Below are positions 7,415-13,552 of a DNA stretch of 22,705 nt, piece after piece. The DNA is taken from IMG/VR virus record IMGVR_UViG_3300017963_000771, positions 1-22,705 of that record; one strand, 5' to 3'. The notes beneath the pieces were generated by a model. That model did not search any database, was not told where the DNA came from, and saw nothing but the letters and a program-made list of their open reading frames with translations. The translations under genes and the position numbers were made by a program. Within the stretch, counting starts at the first letter, position 1, and each line of letters starts with the position of its first letter. The DNA is from a virus.

Positions 7415-7930
7415 ATGCCTGTGGTTCGATTTCCCGAATACGCCAGCCTGGTTAGAGCGGGCCAGGTCTTTGGCGTTTCCAACCAGGCGGTGAAGAGCAC
7501 GACCGCCGCCCTGGCGACCACCTGGACCGGCCTGGCCATCAATAACCCAACCGGCTCGGGCGTTAATCTCGAAATGCTGGGCTTCCATTGCCAGCAGGTC
7601 GCCGCTGGGGTAGCTGGGGCCGTGGGGCTGATGATCGCAAATAGTACCGGCATTGCTGCGGAACTCACCCCGAAAAACCAGCTGATCGGCGGCGGGGCTG
7701 GGAAGGCCCTGGCCGATACTGCCGCCACCATCGGAACCCCGATCCTGTACCGGGTGTTCGGTTCGCTGGGGTCGGTGGCCACCACCGCTTACGCCCTGGA
7801 GCAGGGAATCAACGTAGACCTGAAAGGCTCGTTGATAATCACGCCAGGAAATACGGTGCTGACCTACACCACCGCCGCCACCACGAACGCGCTGATCTTT
7901 TCGTTTCTCTGGAACGAGCAGCCCGTTTAA
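7415..7930 (+). CDS. Hypothetical structural protein, first of two tandem paralogues
   Basis: This 171-residue all-beta protein is rich in Ala, Gly, Thr and Val, with no signal peptide or clear membrane helix. It aligns with its downstream neighbour over two blocks: TWTGLAINNPTGSGVNLEML (about residues 36-55) and the C-terminal block TPILYRVFGSLGS to FLWNEQPV (109-172). It is therefore one copy of a duplicated gene. Its place between a probable head-fibre gene and the connector genes suggests a virion surface component, such as a capsid decoration or head-fibre partner, but no function can be assigned. AAGGAG at 7400-7405, 9 bases upstream, supports the start. Confidence 0.7.
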   Translation: MPVVRFPEYASLVRAGQVFGVSNQAVKSTTAALATTWTGLAINNPTGSGVNLEMLGFHCQQVAAGVAGAVGLMIANSTGIAAELTPKNQLIGGGAGKALADTAATIGTPILYRVFGSLGSVATTAYALEQGINVDLKGSLIITPGNTVLTYTTAATTNALIFSFLWNEQPV

Positions 7931-7946
7931 ACAGGCAGGTATCGCC

Positions 7947-8480
7947 ATGCACGATATTACCCGCGAGTCTTACCAGATTGTGCAAGCCTGGGGCGGGAAA
8001 TATACCGGCTGGGTCGAATCCGACCAGGTATGGGCGGTGACGAATGATGGCCCTTCGTCCACAACCGAAGGGAAGACTTCACCCTGGCTCGGGCTGGGGA
8101 TCTACAATCCGCCCGACTCAGGGGTTGAAGTTATCATTCTACATATCTGTTCGGCCCTGGCCAGCCCTGGCCCTGTCCCCCTGGCGCACCATGGAGCCTT
8201 CGGGGTTCAGTGCGTCCACGAACTTACCCCGACAAGCCTGCTGGAGCCTGCAAACCAGCATTTCGGCCATGGGGGCGGGAACGCGGTCGTAGCGTTTGAC
8301 GCGGCCACCTTTACCGCCTGCACGCTGCAGCGCATTCTCGGGGAAGTGGGATCGGTTCACGAGGACGTTAACGGGGGCATGGTCCTATATCCAGGATACA
8401 GCCTATTGACGCACTTCACGAAGGCCCTGACGGATGCCGTGATTTCAACGTTTCTATGGGCCGAGGAACCCATAGAATAA
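7947..8480 (+). CDS. Hypothetical structural protein, second of two tandem paralogues
   Basis: This 177-residue protein is homologous to the preceding gene product. Shared features are PWLGLGIYNPPDSGVEVIIL (residues 46-65) and an ending with LQRILGEVGSV and STFLWAEEPIE, which match LYRVFGSLGSV and FSFLWNEQPV in the other copy. It differs in the middle, where it carries more His and Cys residues (for example AHHGAFGVQCVHEL). Divergence between copies suggests an old duplication with specialisation, perhaps two related subunits of one surface assembly. The start has only a weak ribosome binding site (GGCAGGT). A strong terminator-like hairpin follows seven bases after the stop. Function is unknown. 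Confidence 0.7.
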   Translation: MHDITRESYQIVQAWGGKYTGWVESDQVWAVTNDGPSSTTEGKTSPWLGLGIYNPPDSGVEVIILHICSALASPGPVPLAHHGAFGVQCVHELTPTSLLEPANQHFGHGGGNAVVAFDAATFTACTLQRILGEVGSVHEDVNGGMVLYPGYSLLTHFTKALTDAVISTFLWAEEPIE

Positions 8481-8486
8481 ACCACA

Positions 8487-8570
8487 GGGGGGGGATCGGT
8501 CAGACCTGGCGACGGATGGAATGATGTGGGGCCTTCTCCGCTGGGCAACTGAACCGATCCCCCCCCTTTT
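8487..8570 (+). terminator. Stem-loop terminator after the head accessory cassette
   Basis: Eight Gs plus ATCGGT (8487-8500) pair perfectly with ACCGAT plus eight Cs (8553-8566), a 14-base-pair stem directly followed by TTTT (8567-8570). The loop is long (52 bases), which is unusual for an intrinsic terminator and could hold internal structure. It occupies almost all of the 105-base gap and ends 15 bases before the next start codon. Partial termination here would lower expression of connector and tail genes relative to capsid genes. Confidence 0.7.
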
Positions 8571-8585
8571 ACCAAACGAGCGGCC

Positions 8586-9155
8586 ATGATAACGCGAATC
8601 AGTTCAGCCCCAGCTGTCGAGCCGGTCACATTGACCGAGGCGAAAATGCACCTTCGTCTTGCCACGACAGAAGCAGCCGCCGCGCTCTATACCAACGACG
8701 ACAACCTGTTGAACGCGCTGATCGTGGCGGCTCGGACTCACGCTGAGAACTACACCAGGCGGGCCTTTATTACGCAGACATGGATTGCGTATCTGTCGAG
8801 TTTTCCCAAAACGCTACGGCTTCCATATCCCCCCTTCCAGTCCGTTACTTCGCTGACGGTCGAGGGAACCGCCTTTACAGACTTCACGGAATCGAAGGCG
8901 GGCATTCTGGAGCCGACAGACACCTGGCCCATTCTGTCTTCGTCCCCTGGCGCAGATCCCATCGTAATAACCTTCAAAGCGGGATACGGGGACGCAGCTG
9001 CAAATGTTCCCGATCCCATTCAACACGCAATCCTACTGCTTATCGGCCATTGGTACAACAACCGGGAAGAATCCGTTGTCGGGGTAAGCGTGGCCAAATT
9101 GGTCGAGGCCGCTGAAGCCCTGTTGAACCCTTATCGCTGGTATGACTTGCCATGA
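8586..9155 (+). CDS. Head-tail connector (HK97 gp6 / phiE125 gp8-like)
   Basis: This 189-residue adaptor is expected to form the ring that extends the portal after packaging. The signature is the N-terminal PVTLTEAKMHLRL, then the helical ALIVAARTHAENYTRRAFITQTW, then LPYPPFQSVTSLTV and ITFKAGYGD, ending in helices (IQHAILLLIGHWYNNRE). This strand-helix order is typical of the gp6/phiE125 gp8 connector family, and the length is normal. The stop overlaps the next start (ATGA). The ATG follows the stem-loop terminator closely and lacks a good Shine-Dalgarno sequence. Confidence 0.9.
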   Translation: MITRISSAPAVEPVTLTEAKMHLRLATTEAAAALYTNDDNLLNALIVAARTHAENYTRRAFITQTWIAYLSSFPKTLRLPYPPFQSVTSLTVEGTAFTDFTESKAGILEPTDTWPILSSSPGADPIVITFKAGYGDAAANVPDPIQHAILLLIGHWYNNREESVVGVSVAKLVEAAEALLNPYRWYDLP

Positions 9156-9472
9156 GAGTCGGACGCATGGATAGAATCGTAACCCTGAAGCTGCGTTCCG
9201 TTTCAGGCCAGGATTCATACGGGGAAGAAACGGAAACGTTTTCTGAAGTCCCCATCTGGGCCGAGCGAATGAGTTTTCAGGGTGCGGAAAGGTTTATAGC
9301 GGAGCAGCGTCTTGCCACGCAGTCGGCTGTCTATGTAACCCACTACCGGGAGGACGTAAACACCGACGACAAGCTGGTGGACGGCAGCGACACTTTCGAC
9401 ATTCACGCAGTCTTACCCATCGGTCGACGGGAAGGGCTGCGGCTGGTCTGTCTTCACACCGAGGCGGCATAA
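9152..9472 (+). CDS. Head closure / head-tail joining protein (SPP1 gp16-like)
   Basis: The 106-residue product has the small beta-barrel pattern of the phage head-tail joining family: MDRIVTLKLRSVSGQDSYGE, then a WAERMSFQGAERFIAEQRLA segment, then strands VYVTHYREDVNTDDKLV and FDIHAVLPIGRREGLRLVC. It sits between the gp6-like connector and the gp10-like gene as expected, and probably forms the stopper ring that keeps DNA in the head. ATG 9152 overlaps the previous stop. An alternative in-frame ATG at 9167 would also give a family-like N-terminus. Confidence 0.9.
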   Translation: MRVGRMDRIVTLKLRSVSGQDSYGEETETFSEVPIWAERMSFQGAERFIAEQRLATQSAVYVTHYREDVNTDDKLVDGSDTFDIHAVLPIGRREGLRLVCLHTEAA

Positions 9473-9987
9473 TGGCGCAGGAACCTTTTTCTTTTCGCCT
9501 GGAAGGGCTGGAAGAACTCGACCGCATGTTGCAGCAGCTACCGAAGGCCATGGGGAAGACGGCCCTTCGGAATGCCCTGAAAAAGGCAGCGGTCCCGGTA
9601 CGGGATGCCGCCAAAGATGGAGCCCCGCACGGCCCGACCGGCGACCTGGGGGACAGTATTGAAATCAGCGGCCGACTCACCAAGAATCAACGGCGCGGGC
9701 GCAGGCGGCAGAAAGATGTCGTGGAAATCTTCGTAGGCAGCACCGACAATAAAGCGCACCTGGTTGAATGGGGGACCGCAGAAAGATTCCGGAAGGGAAG
9801 CGGTGGGGCAACCGGGAAAATGCCAGCTGAACCCTTTATGACTCGGGCATGGGTGAGAACCCGCAGGAAGGCCCTGAAGATTATAACGGAAGAACTGGCG
9901 AAGGAACTTGTCAAGGCAGCTGCCCGCCTGCGAAAACGGGCCGTCAAGGGAACCCTGAGTAAGCGCGTAGAAAGGGAGCTACTATGA
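9472..9987 (+). CDS. Tail completion protein (HK97 gp10-like)
   Basis: This 171-residue protein belongs to the HK97 gp10 family, needed to complete the tail end that joins the head. Evidence is the N-terminal FRLEGLEELDRMLQQLPKAM, then ALKKAAVPVRDAAKDGAPHG with TGDLGDSI, and the conserved AHLVEWGTAER followed by PAEPFMTRAW. The central section and C-terminus are very basic (for example KNQRRGRRRQK and RLRKRAVKG), and the protein is longer than the usual 110-150 residues. The start overlaps the previous stop (TAATG). Confidence 0.9.
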   Translation: MAQEPFSFRLEGLEELDRMLQQLPKAMGKTALRNALKKAAVPVRDAAKDGAPHGPTGDLGDSIEISGRLTKNQRRGRRRQKDVVEIFVGSTDNKAHLVEWGTAERFRKGSGGATGKMPAEPFMTRAWVRTRRKALKIITEELAKELVKAAARLRKRAVKGTLSKRVERELL

Positions 9988-10367
9988 GTCTCGCCACCGC
10001 CTTCCGCACCGCTTTGACGGGGGACGCTGGGGTTTTAGCCCTGGTGTCAACTCGCGTGTACTGGAAGCGATTGCCACAAATGCCCACTTACCCCGCCATC
10101 ACTCTGGAGCTTATAGACGGCGACCCTAACAACGCGCTGAATGCCGTTTCGGGCCTGCATTGGGCTCGGGTCCGAGTCAACAGCTGGGGTTCAACATACG
10201 GTGCTGCCTATGAATTAGCCGCTGCGGTTACGGCCGCTCTGAACGGCCAGAAGACGTCAACCTTGCGGTCCCTGGTTTCACAGGGAAAGCGAGATTTTTT
10301 CGAGCCTGAAGTCCCCGCCTATTACCTGTCGGAAGACTTCAGCACCTTACACACCGAATCCTCGTAA
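9984..10367 (+). CDS. Tail terminator-like protein (DUF3168)
   Basis: This 127-residue protein matches the DUF3168 pattern: ATAFRTALTGDAGVLALVSTR, then YPAITLELIDGD, RVRVNSWGSTYGAAYELAAA and a final FEPEVPAYYLSEDF strand pair. DUF3168 proteins resemble tail terminators that cap the tail tube and contact the head closure ring. The position right before the tube protein gene is standard. AAAGGGAG about 6 bases upstream supports the start, which overlaps the previous stop (ATGA). Confidence 0.88.
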   Translation: MSLATAFRTALTGDAGVLALVSTRVYWKRLPQMPTYPAITLELIDGDPNNALNAVSGLHWARVRVNSWGSTYGAAYELAAAVTAALNGQKTSTLRSLVSQGKRDFFEPEVPAYYLSEDFSTLHTESS

Positions 10368-10384
10368 CCAGTGAGGGAATAGAA

Positions 10385-11017
10385 ATGTCGGACGCCATAG
10401 AAAGCCAAGGCGCAAAGCTGGAAATCGGAACCGGCTCGGGTGGTGCGGATAGTATTACCGCCATCACCGAAGCGGGGATAATGCAGGTTACTTCGGCAGG
10501 CCATGGTAATTCGGCCGGTGATGTCGGGGCGTTCGCTTCCGTTGGGGGCATGACGGAACTGAACGGTCAAACTCTGATGATTATAGCCACGGAAACGGAC
10601 GAGATGTTTTTCGATGTCGATTCCACGGGCTATACCACATACACCAGCGGAGGAACCTTTACCCCGGTCACGTACACCGAGGTTTCGGAAGTGACCGACT
10701 GGGACGGGCCTGGCGGTGCGGCGGCGGTGATAGATGTATCGCACCTGCAATCGACCGCAAAGGAAAAAATGATGGGGCTGATGGACGAAGGCCAGCTGAC
10801 CTTGACGGTAAACTGGATTCCTTCGGACACCGGACAGCTTGCCCTGCAAACGGCCCGCGCAGCCCGCACCCTGAAGAACTTCCGACTGACCTACAGCGAC
10901 GGCACCATCCAGACTTTCAGCGCCTACGTGCTGAACTTCTCGACGGCGGTCAGTGTGGACGATAGGGTCGTGGGCTCCATCACGTTGGAAATCTCCGGCC
11001 TGGTGACGACAACGTGA
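10385..11017 (+). CDS. Major tail tube protein with an inserted domain
   Basis: This 210-residue protein should polymerise into the tail tube. The tube fold is recognisable from TEVSEVTDWDGPGGAAAVID (about residues 98-117) through LTLTVNWIPSDTGQLALQ, LKNFRLTYSDGTIQTFSAYV and VVGSITLEISG. Between the first strand (KLEIGTGSGG) and that core lies an insertion of about 70 residues (24-93), with TSAGHGNSAGDVGAFASVGG and DVDSTGYTTYTSGGTF. This resembles the small domain often annotated in phages as E1 FCCH-like (AHGFSNGDVV, DSTGYTAYTSGG). The insert probably decorates the tube surface. The stop overlaps the next GTG start. Confidence 0.87.
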   Translation: MSDAIESQGAKLEIGTGSGGADSITAITEAGIMQVTSAGHGNSAGDVGAFASVGGMTELNGQTLMIIATETDEMFFDVDSTGYTTYTSGGTFTPVTYTEVSEVTDWDGPGGAAAVIDVSHLQSTAKEKMMGLMDEGQLTLTVNWIPSDTGQLALQTARAARTLKNFRLTYSDGTIQTFSAYVLNFSTAVSVDDRVVGSITLEISGLVTTT

Positions 11018-11382
11018 ACCCCATAACGGGGGAGGTGGAAGTACAGCTGAACGGGGAAACCTTCACTCTTCGTTTTGACTGGAACGCCCTGGCAGCAATC
11101 GAGGAAGCCCACGGAGAGAACCCGAACCTGTTCACTCCTGATGTGGTCGCCTCGGTTGCTGCTATCGGGTTCAAACGCCACCATCCGGAAATGACGGCAG
11201 AGCGCATTATGGAAATATCCCCGCCTTTAATGCCCTTTGCACAGACCGTTCAGAAGGCCCTACAATGGTCATATTTCGGCCTTGAATTCATCCCCGACGA
11301 AGACGAAGACTCAAAAAAAAAGACAAGCCCCGACAGGGGTGGATTCTGGCGGCTTTTACTGCGGCGCTGGCGCAAGAAATAG
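11014..11382 (+). CDS. Tail assembly chaperone, unshifted product (lambda gpG-like role)
   Basis: This 122-residue product starts with GTG, overlapping the tube gene stop. The N-terminal VQLNGETFTLRFDWNALAAI resembles GTA/TAC-type tail assembly chaperones, which bind tube protein or tape measure during assembly and are absent from the finished tail. In the zero frame the protein ends soon after an acidic stretch (PDEDEDSKKK) with an arginine-rich tail (RLLLRRWRKK). The A-rich site at 11316-11322 allows a longer product by -1 frameshift, described separately. The gene's place between tube and tape measure genes is diagnostic. Confidence 0.85.
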   Translation: MNPITGEVEVQLNGETFTLRFDWNALAAIEEAHGENPNLFTPDVVASVAAIGFKRHHPEMTAERIMEISPPLMPFAQTVQKALQWSYFGLEFIPDEDEDSKKKTSPDRGGFWRLLLRRWRKK

Positions 11383-11585
11383 ATCCGGAAACTTTCTGGA
11401 GATTGACGCCTTATGAAACGCGCCTGGCCATGAAGGGGAACCGGGAGCGGCATATAACGCAGGCGTGGTACATTGCAGCATTATCCCGACATAAGAAGCT
11501 GAAAGGGCTCGACGTGCTGCTGGGAAAACAGAAGAATATGCTCGGGCTCCGAGATGCCTTGAAAGGCTTCGGAAGGGTAAAATAA
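11014..11585 (+). CDS. Tail assembly chaperone, -1 frameshift product (lambda gpGT-like role)
   Basis: The joined reading is 11014-11322 then 11322-11585: 103 residues in the zero frame followed by 87 in the -1 frame, 190 in total. The -1 frame is open from the slippery site to a TAA that ends one base before the tape measure ATG. It encodes a family-like domain, DKPRQGWILAAFTAALAQEI followed by DPETFWRLTPYETRLAMKGN; the FWRLTP motif is typical of the second TAC domain of phages and gene transfer agents. There is no ATG in the -1 segment before that motif. Lambda-type tails make a G and a GT protein this way, with GT bridging tube protein to the tape measure. Confidence 0.82.
11316..11340 (+). 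promoter_or_regulatory. Programmed -1 ribosomal frameshift site
   Basis: The heptamer A AAA AAG (11316-11322) is in the correct zero-frame phase and lies within nine As (11313-11321). It is one of the most efficient bacterial slippery sequences. Five bases downstream GCCCC (11327-11331) can pair with GGGGT (11336-11340) around a GACA tetraloop, a spacing suitable for a stimulatory hairpin. The downstream -1 frame encodes a recognisable chaperone domain. Confidence 0.85.
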
Positions 11586-11586
11586 A

Positions 11587-13551
11587 ATGGCAATAGAAAT
11601 CGGCGCACTTCGCGCCATGCTGTCGGCTTCCTCGGCCGCGTTCGCTGCGGATATGGGAAAGGCCCGACAGGCTTTGCAAACGAATGCTTCAAAGATGCGC
11701 CGCGCCATGGGCCAGGTCGGGGATGCGTTCAAGTCCGCGCTCGGGCACCTGAAAAGGTTTAGCGGCCTGGCCATTGCAGGCGGCGCCGCTGGTATGGCCG
11801 CGCTGATAAAGAAGTCGATCGACACCGCCACCGAACTCGGGAAGTTTTCTACTGCTGTTGGTGTCTCGGTTGAATCCCTTTCCTCGCTGAACTATGCCGC
11901 TGCTTTGACCGGCGTGGAACTGGAAGACTTGGCCGATGGACTGAAGACGCTGGCTGAAAATGCCGTGGACTTTGCCATCGACACCGGTCCTGCGGTGGAA
12001 GCCTTCAAGGCGATGGAGATCAACGTAAAGGACAGTAACGGGGCCATAAAAGCCGCCGATGTCCTTATGCTGGAAATGGCAGACAAGTTCGCCGCTTTGG
12101 AGGATGGAGCCCTAAAAACTGCCTTCGCCGCGCAAGTTTTCGGGGACGAAGCTGGGGTTCGGTTGACGACCTTCCTGAATCAGGGCTCGGAAGCTATCAG
12201 GCGGCAGATGGAGGAAGCCCGCCAGCTGGGGCTCGTGGTGGACGACGAAGCCGTAGCAGCTGCGCGGAACTTCAATGCACAGCTGGCCACCTTGACGGCC
12301 AGGCTTCAGGGCTTCGGAATGCAGATTGCCACGAATGCACTACCGGCGCTCAACCAGATGGTCGCAACCCTGGTGCAGGCGTCCAATTCAGGCGACAAGT
12401 TCGGAACGGCATTATGGAAATCGCTGCGGTCCCCTGGTGAACTGAAACGAGCCCGCGAGGAAGTGGAGAAGTGGGCCGAGATTCAGCGGAAAATGAGCGG
12501 CACCGTAGCCGAACGGCTGGAAGTCCTTCCGTATAAGCTGGTGGACTACGAAGGGGAACTGGCTGCGGCCCGCACCCGGCTGGCGATGGCCGAGTTTGAA
12601 GTACGGAAACAGAAAGAAGCCCACGACGCGGCGGTTGAGACAGCCAGGGCCGAAGAAGAGCGGCAAAAGCAGGAAGCCGAGAACCGCAGACAAAACACCA
12701 TCGCCACGACCGAAAGGCTGCTGGCCCTGGAGGAAGAAAAGCGGAAGAAAGAAGAACTGGAAGCCCTGGAGAAGGCCGCAGCTGAACGCGCTGAGCGGGA
12801 AGCCGAGCGAGTCAAAGACCTGGGGGAAGACACGATAACGAGCCTGGAAAGGGAAATCGCCCTTTTCGATTCCAGTTCCCGAGCGCAACGGGTGCAGTTT
12901 GAAATCGCACACGGTAATATGCAGAAACTCAGCGAAGACCATAAGCAGCGAATTCTCGAGCTGGCCCGCGAATTGGATCTGCTGGAAACCCTGGCCGAAT
13001 TCGATGAAGAATTCGCCGACATGGGAAAGGGTATCAATCAGACCACGGACGAAATGACGCGCAATATAGAGCGATGGGGGGAAAGATCCACAGACGCCTT
13101 GACCGAGTTCGTCACGACCGGGAAGGCGAGCTTTACGGACTTTGCCAATTCGGTCATACGGGACTTGATTCGGATGCAGGTTCAGCAGCGGTTGACCGGT
13201 CCCCTATTTGAAGCGCTCGGGGCCACCTTCGGGGCTCCAGCGGTGGAAGGCAGAGCCTTCGGCGGTCGGGTCCGCAGGGGGGGATTCTATGAAGTGAACG
13301 AGCGCGGGCCTGAACTGTTGCAGATGGGGAACCGTCAATTTTTAATGATGTCCCAGCGGGAAGGGAGCGTAACGCCCCTGGCCGGGGAAGCCGCTGGCAA
13401 GCTGGCAACCGGGGAAGGCCCGAACCTGCGGATTGTCAATGTCCTGGATCCGAACGTCATGGACGATTGGGCTTCGTCCCCCATGGGGGAACGGATCATT
13501 CTCAATACGATGGCTCGAAACAAGACGCAGATTAAAAGGATTCTGAATTGA
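11587..13551 (+). CDS. Tape measure protein (lambda-like C-terminus)
   Basis: The 654-residue protein sets tail length and helps DNA entry. The N-terminus is helical, with FSGLAIAGGAAGMAALIKKS (about 58-77) as a hydrophobic segment that could insert into a membrane. Residues about 335-417 are a long highly charged coiled coil (for example EEERQKQEAENRRQ and LEEEKRKKEELEALEKAAAE). From about 500 it has the lambda-type tape measure C-terminal motif ALTEFVTTGKASFTDFANSV followed by IRDLIRMQVQQRLTGPLFEA, then a glycine-rich GGRVRRGG and NERGPELLQ segment. At the usual 0.15 nm per residue the tail would be about 100 nm. No lytic transglycosylase or peptidase domain is visible. The start lies one base after the chaperone stop. 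Confidence 0.93.
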   Translation: MAIEIGALRAMLSASSAAFAADMGKARQALQTNASKMRRAMGQVGDAFKSALGHLKRFSGLAIAGGAAGMAALIKKSIDTATELGKFSTAVGVSVESLSSLNYAAALTGVELEDLADGLKTLAENAVDFAIDTGPAVEAFKAMEINVKDSNGAIKAADVLMLEMADKFAALEDGALKTAFAAQVFGDEAGVRLTTFLNQGSEAIRRQMEEARQLGLVVDDEAVAAARNFNAQLATLTARLQGFGMQIATNALPALNQMVATLVQASNSGDKFGTALWKSLRSPGELKRAREEVEKWAEIQRKMSGTVAERLEVLPYKLVDYEGELAAARTRLAMAEFEVRKQKEAHDAAVETARAEEERQKQEAENRRQNTIATTERLLALEEEKRKKEELEALEKAAAERAEREAERVKDLGEDTITSLEREIALFDSSSRAQRVQFEIAHGNMQKLSEDHKQRILELARELDLLETLAEFDEEFADMGKGINQTTDEMTRNIERWGERSTDALTEFVTTGKASFTDFANSVIRDLIRMQVQQRLTGPLFEALGATFGAPAVEGRAFGGRVRRGGFYEVNERGPELLQMGNRQFLMMSQREGSVTPLAGEAAGKLATGEGPNLRIVNVLDPNVMDDWASSPMGERIILNTMARNKTQIKRILN

Positions 13552-13552
13552 T

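Noticed and set aside
11403-11585. Independent 60-codon gene starting with TTG
   Set aside because: The frame is open further upstream to the slippery site, the conserved motif begins before this TTG, and no good ribosome binding site is present. It is the second part of the frameshifted chaperone.
13335-13523. Short minus-strand frames inside the tape measure and hub genes
   Set aside because: They are antisense shadows without start signals and overlap clearly coding DNA.
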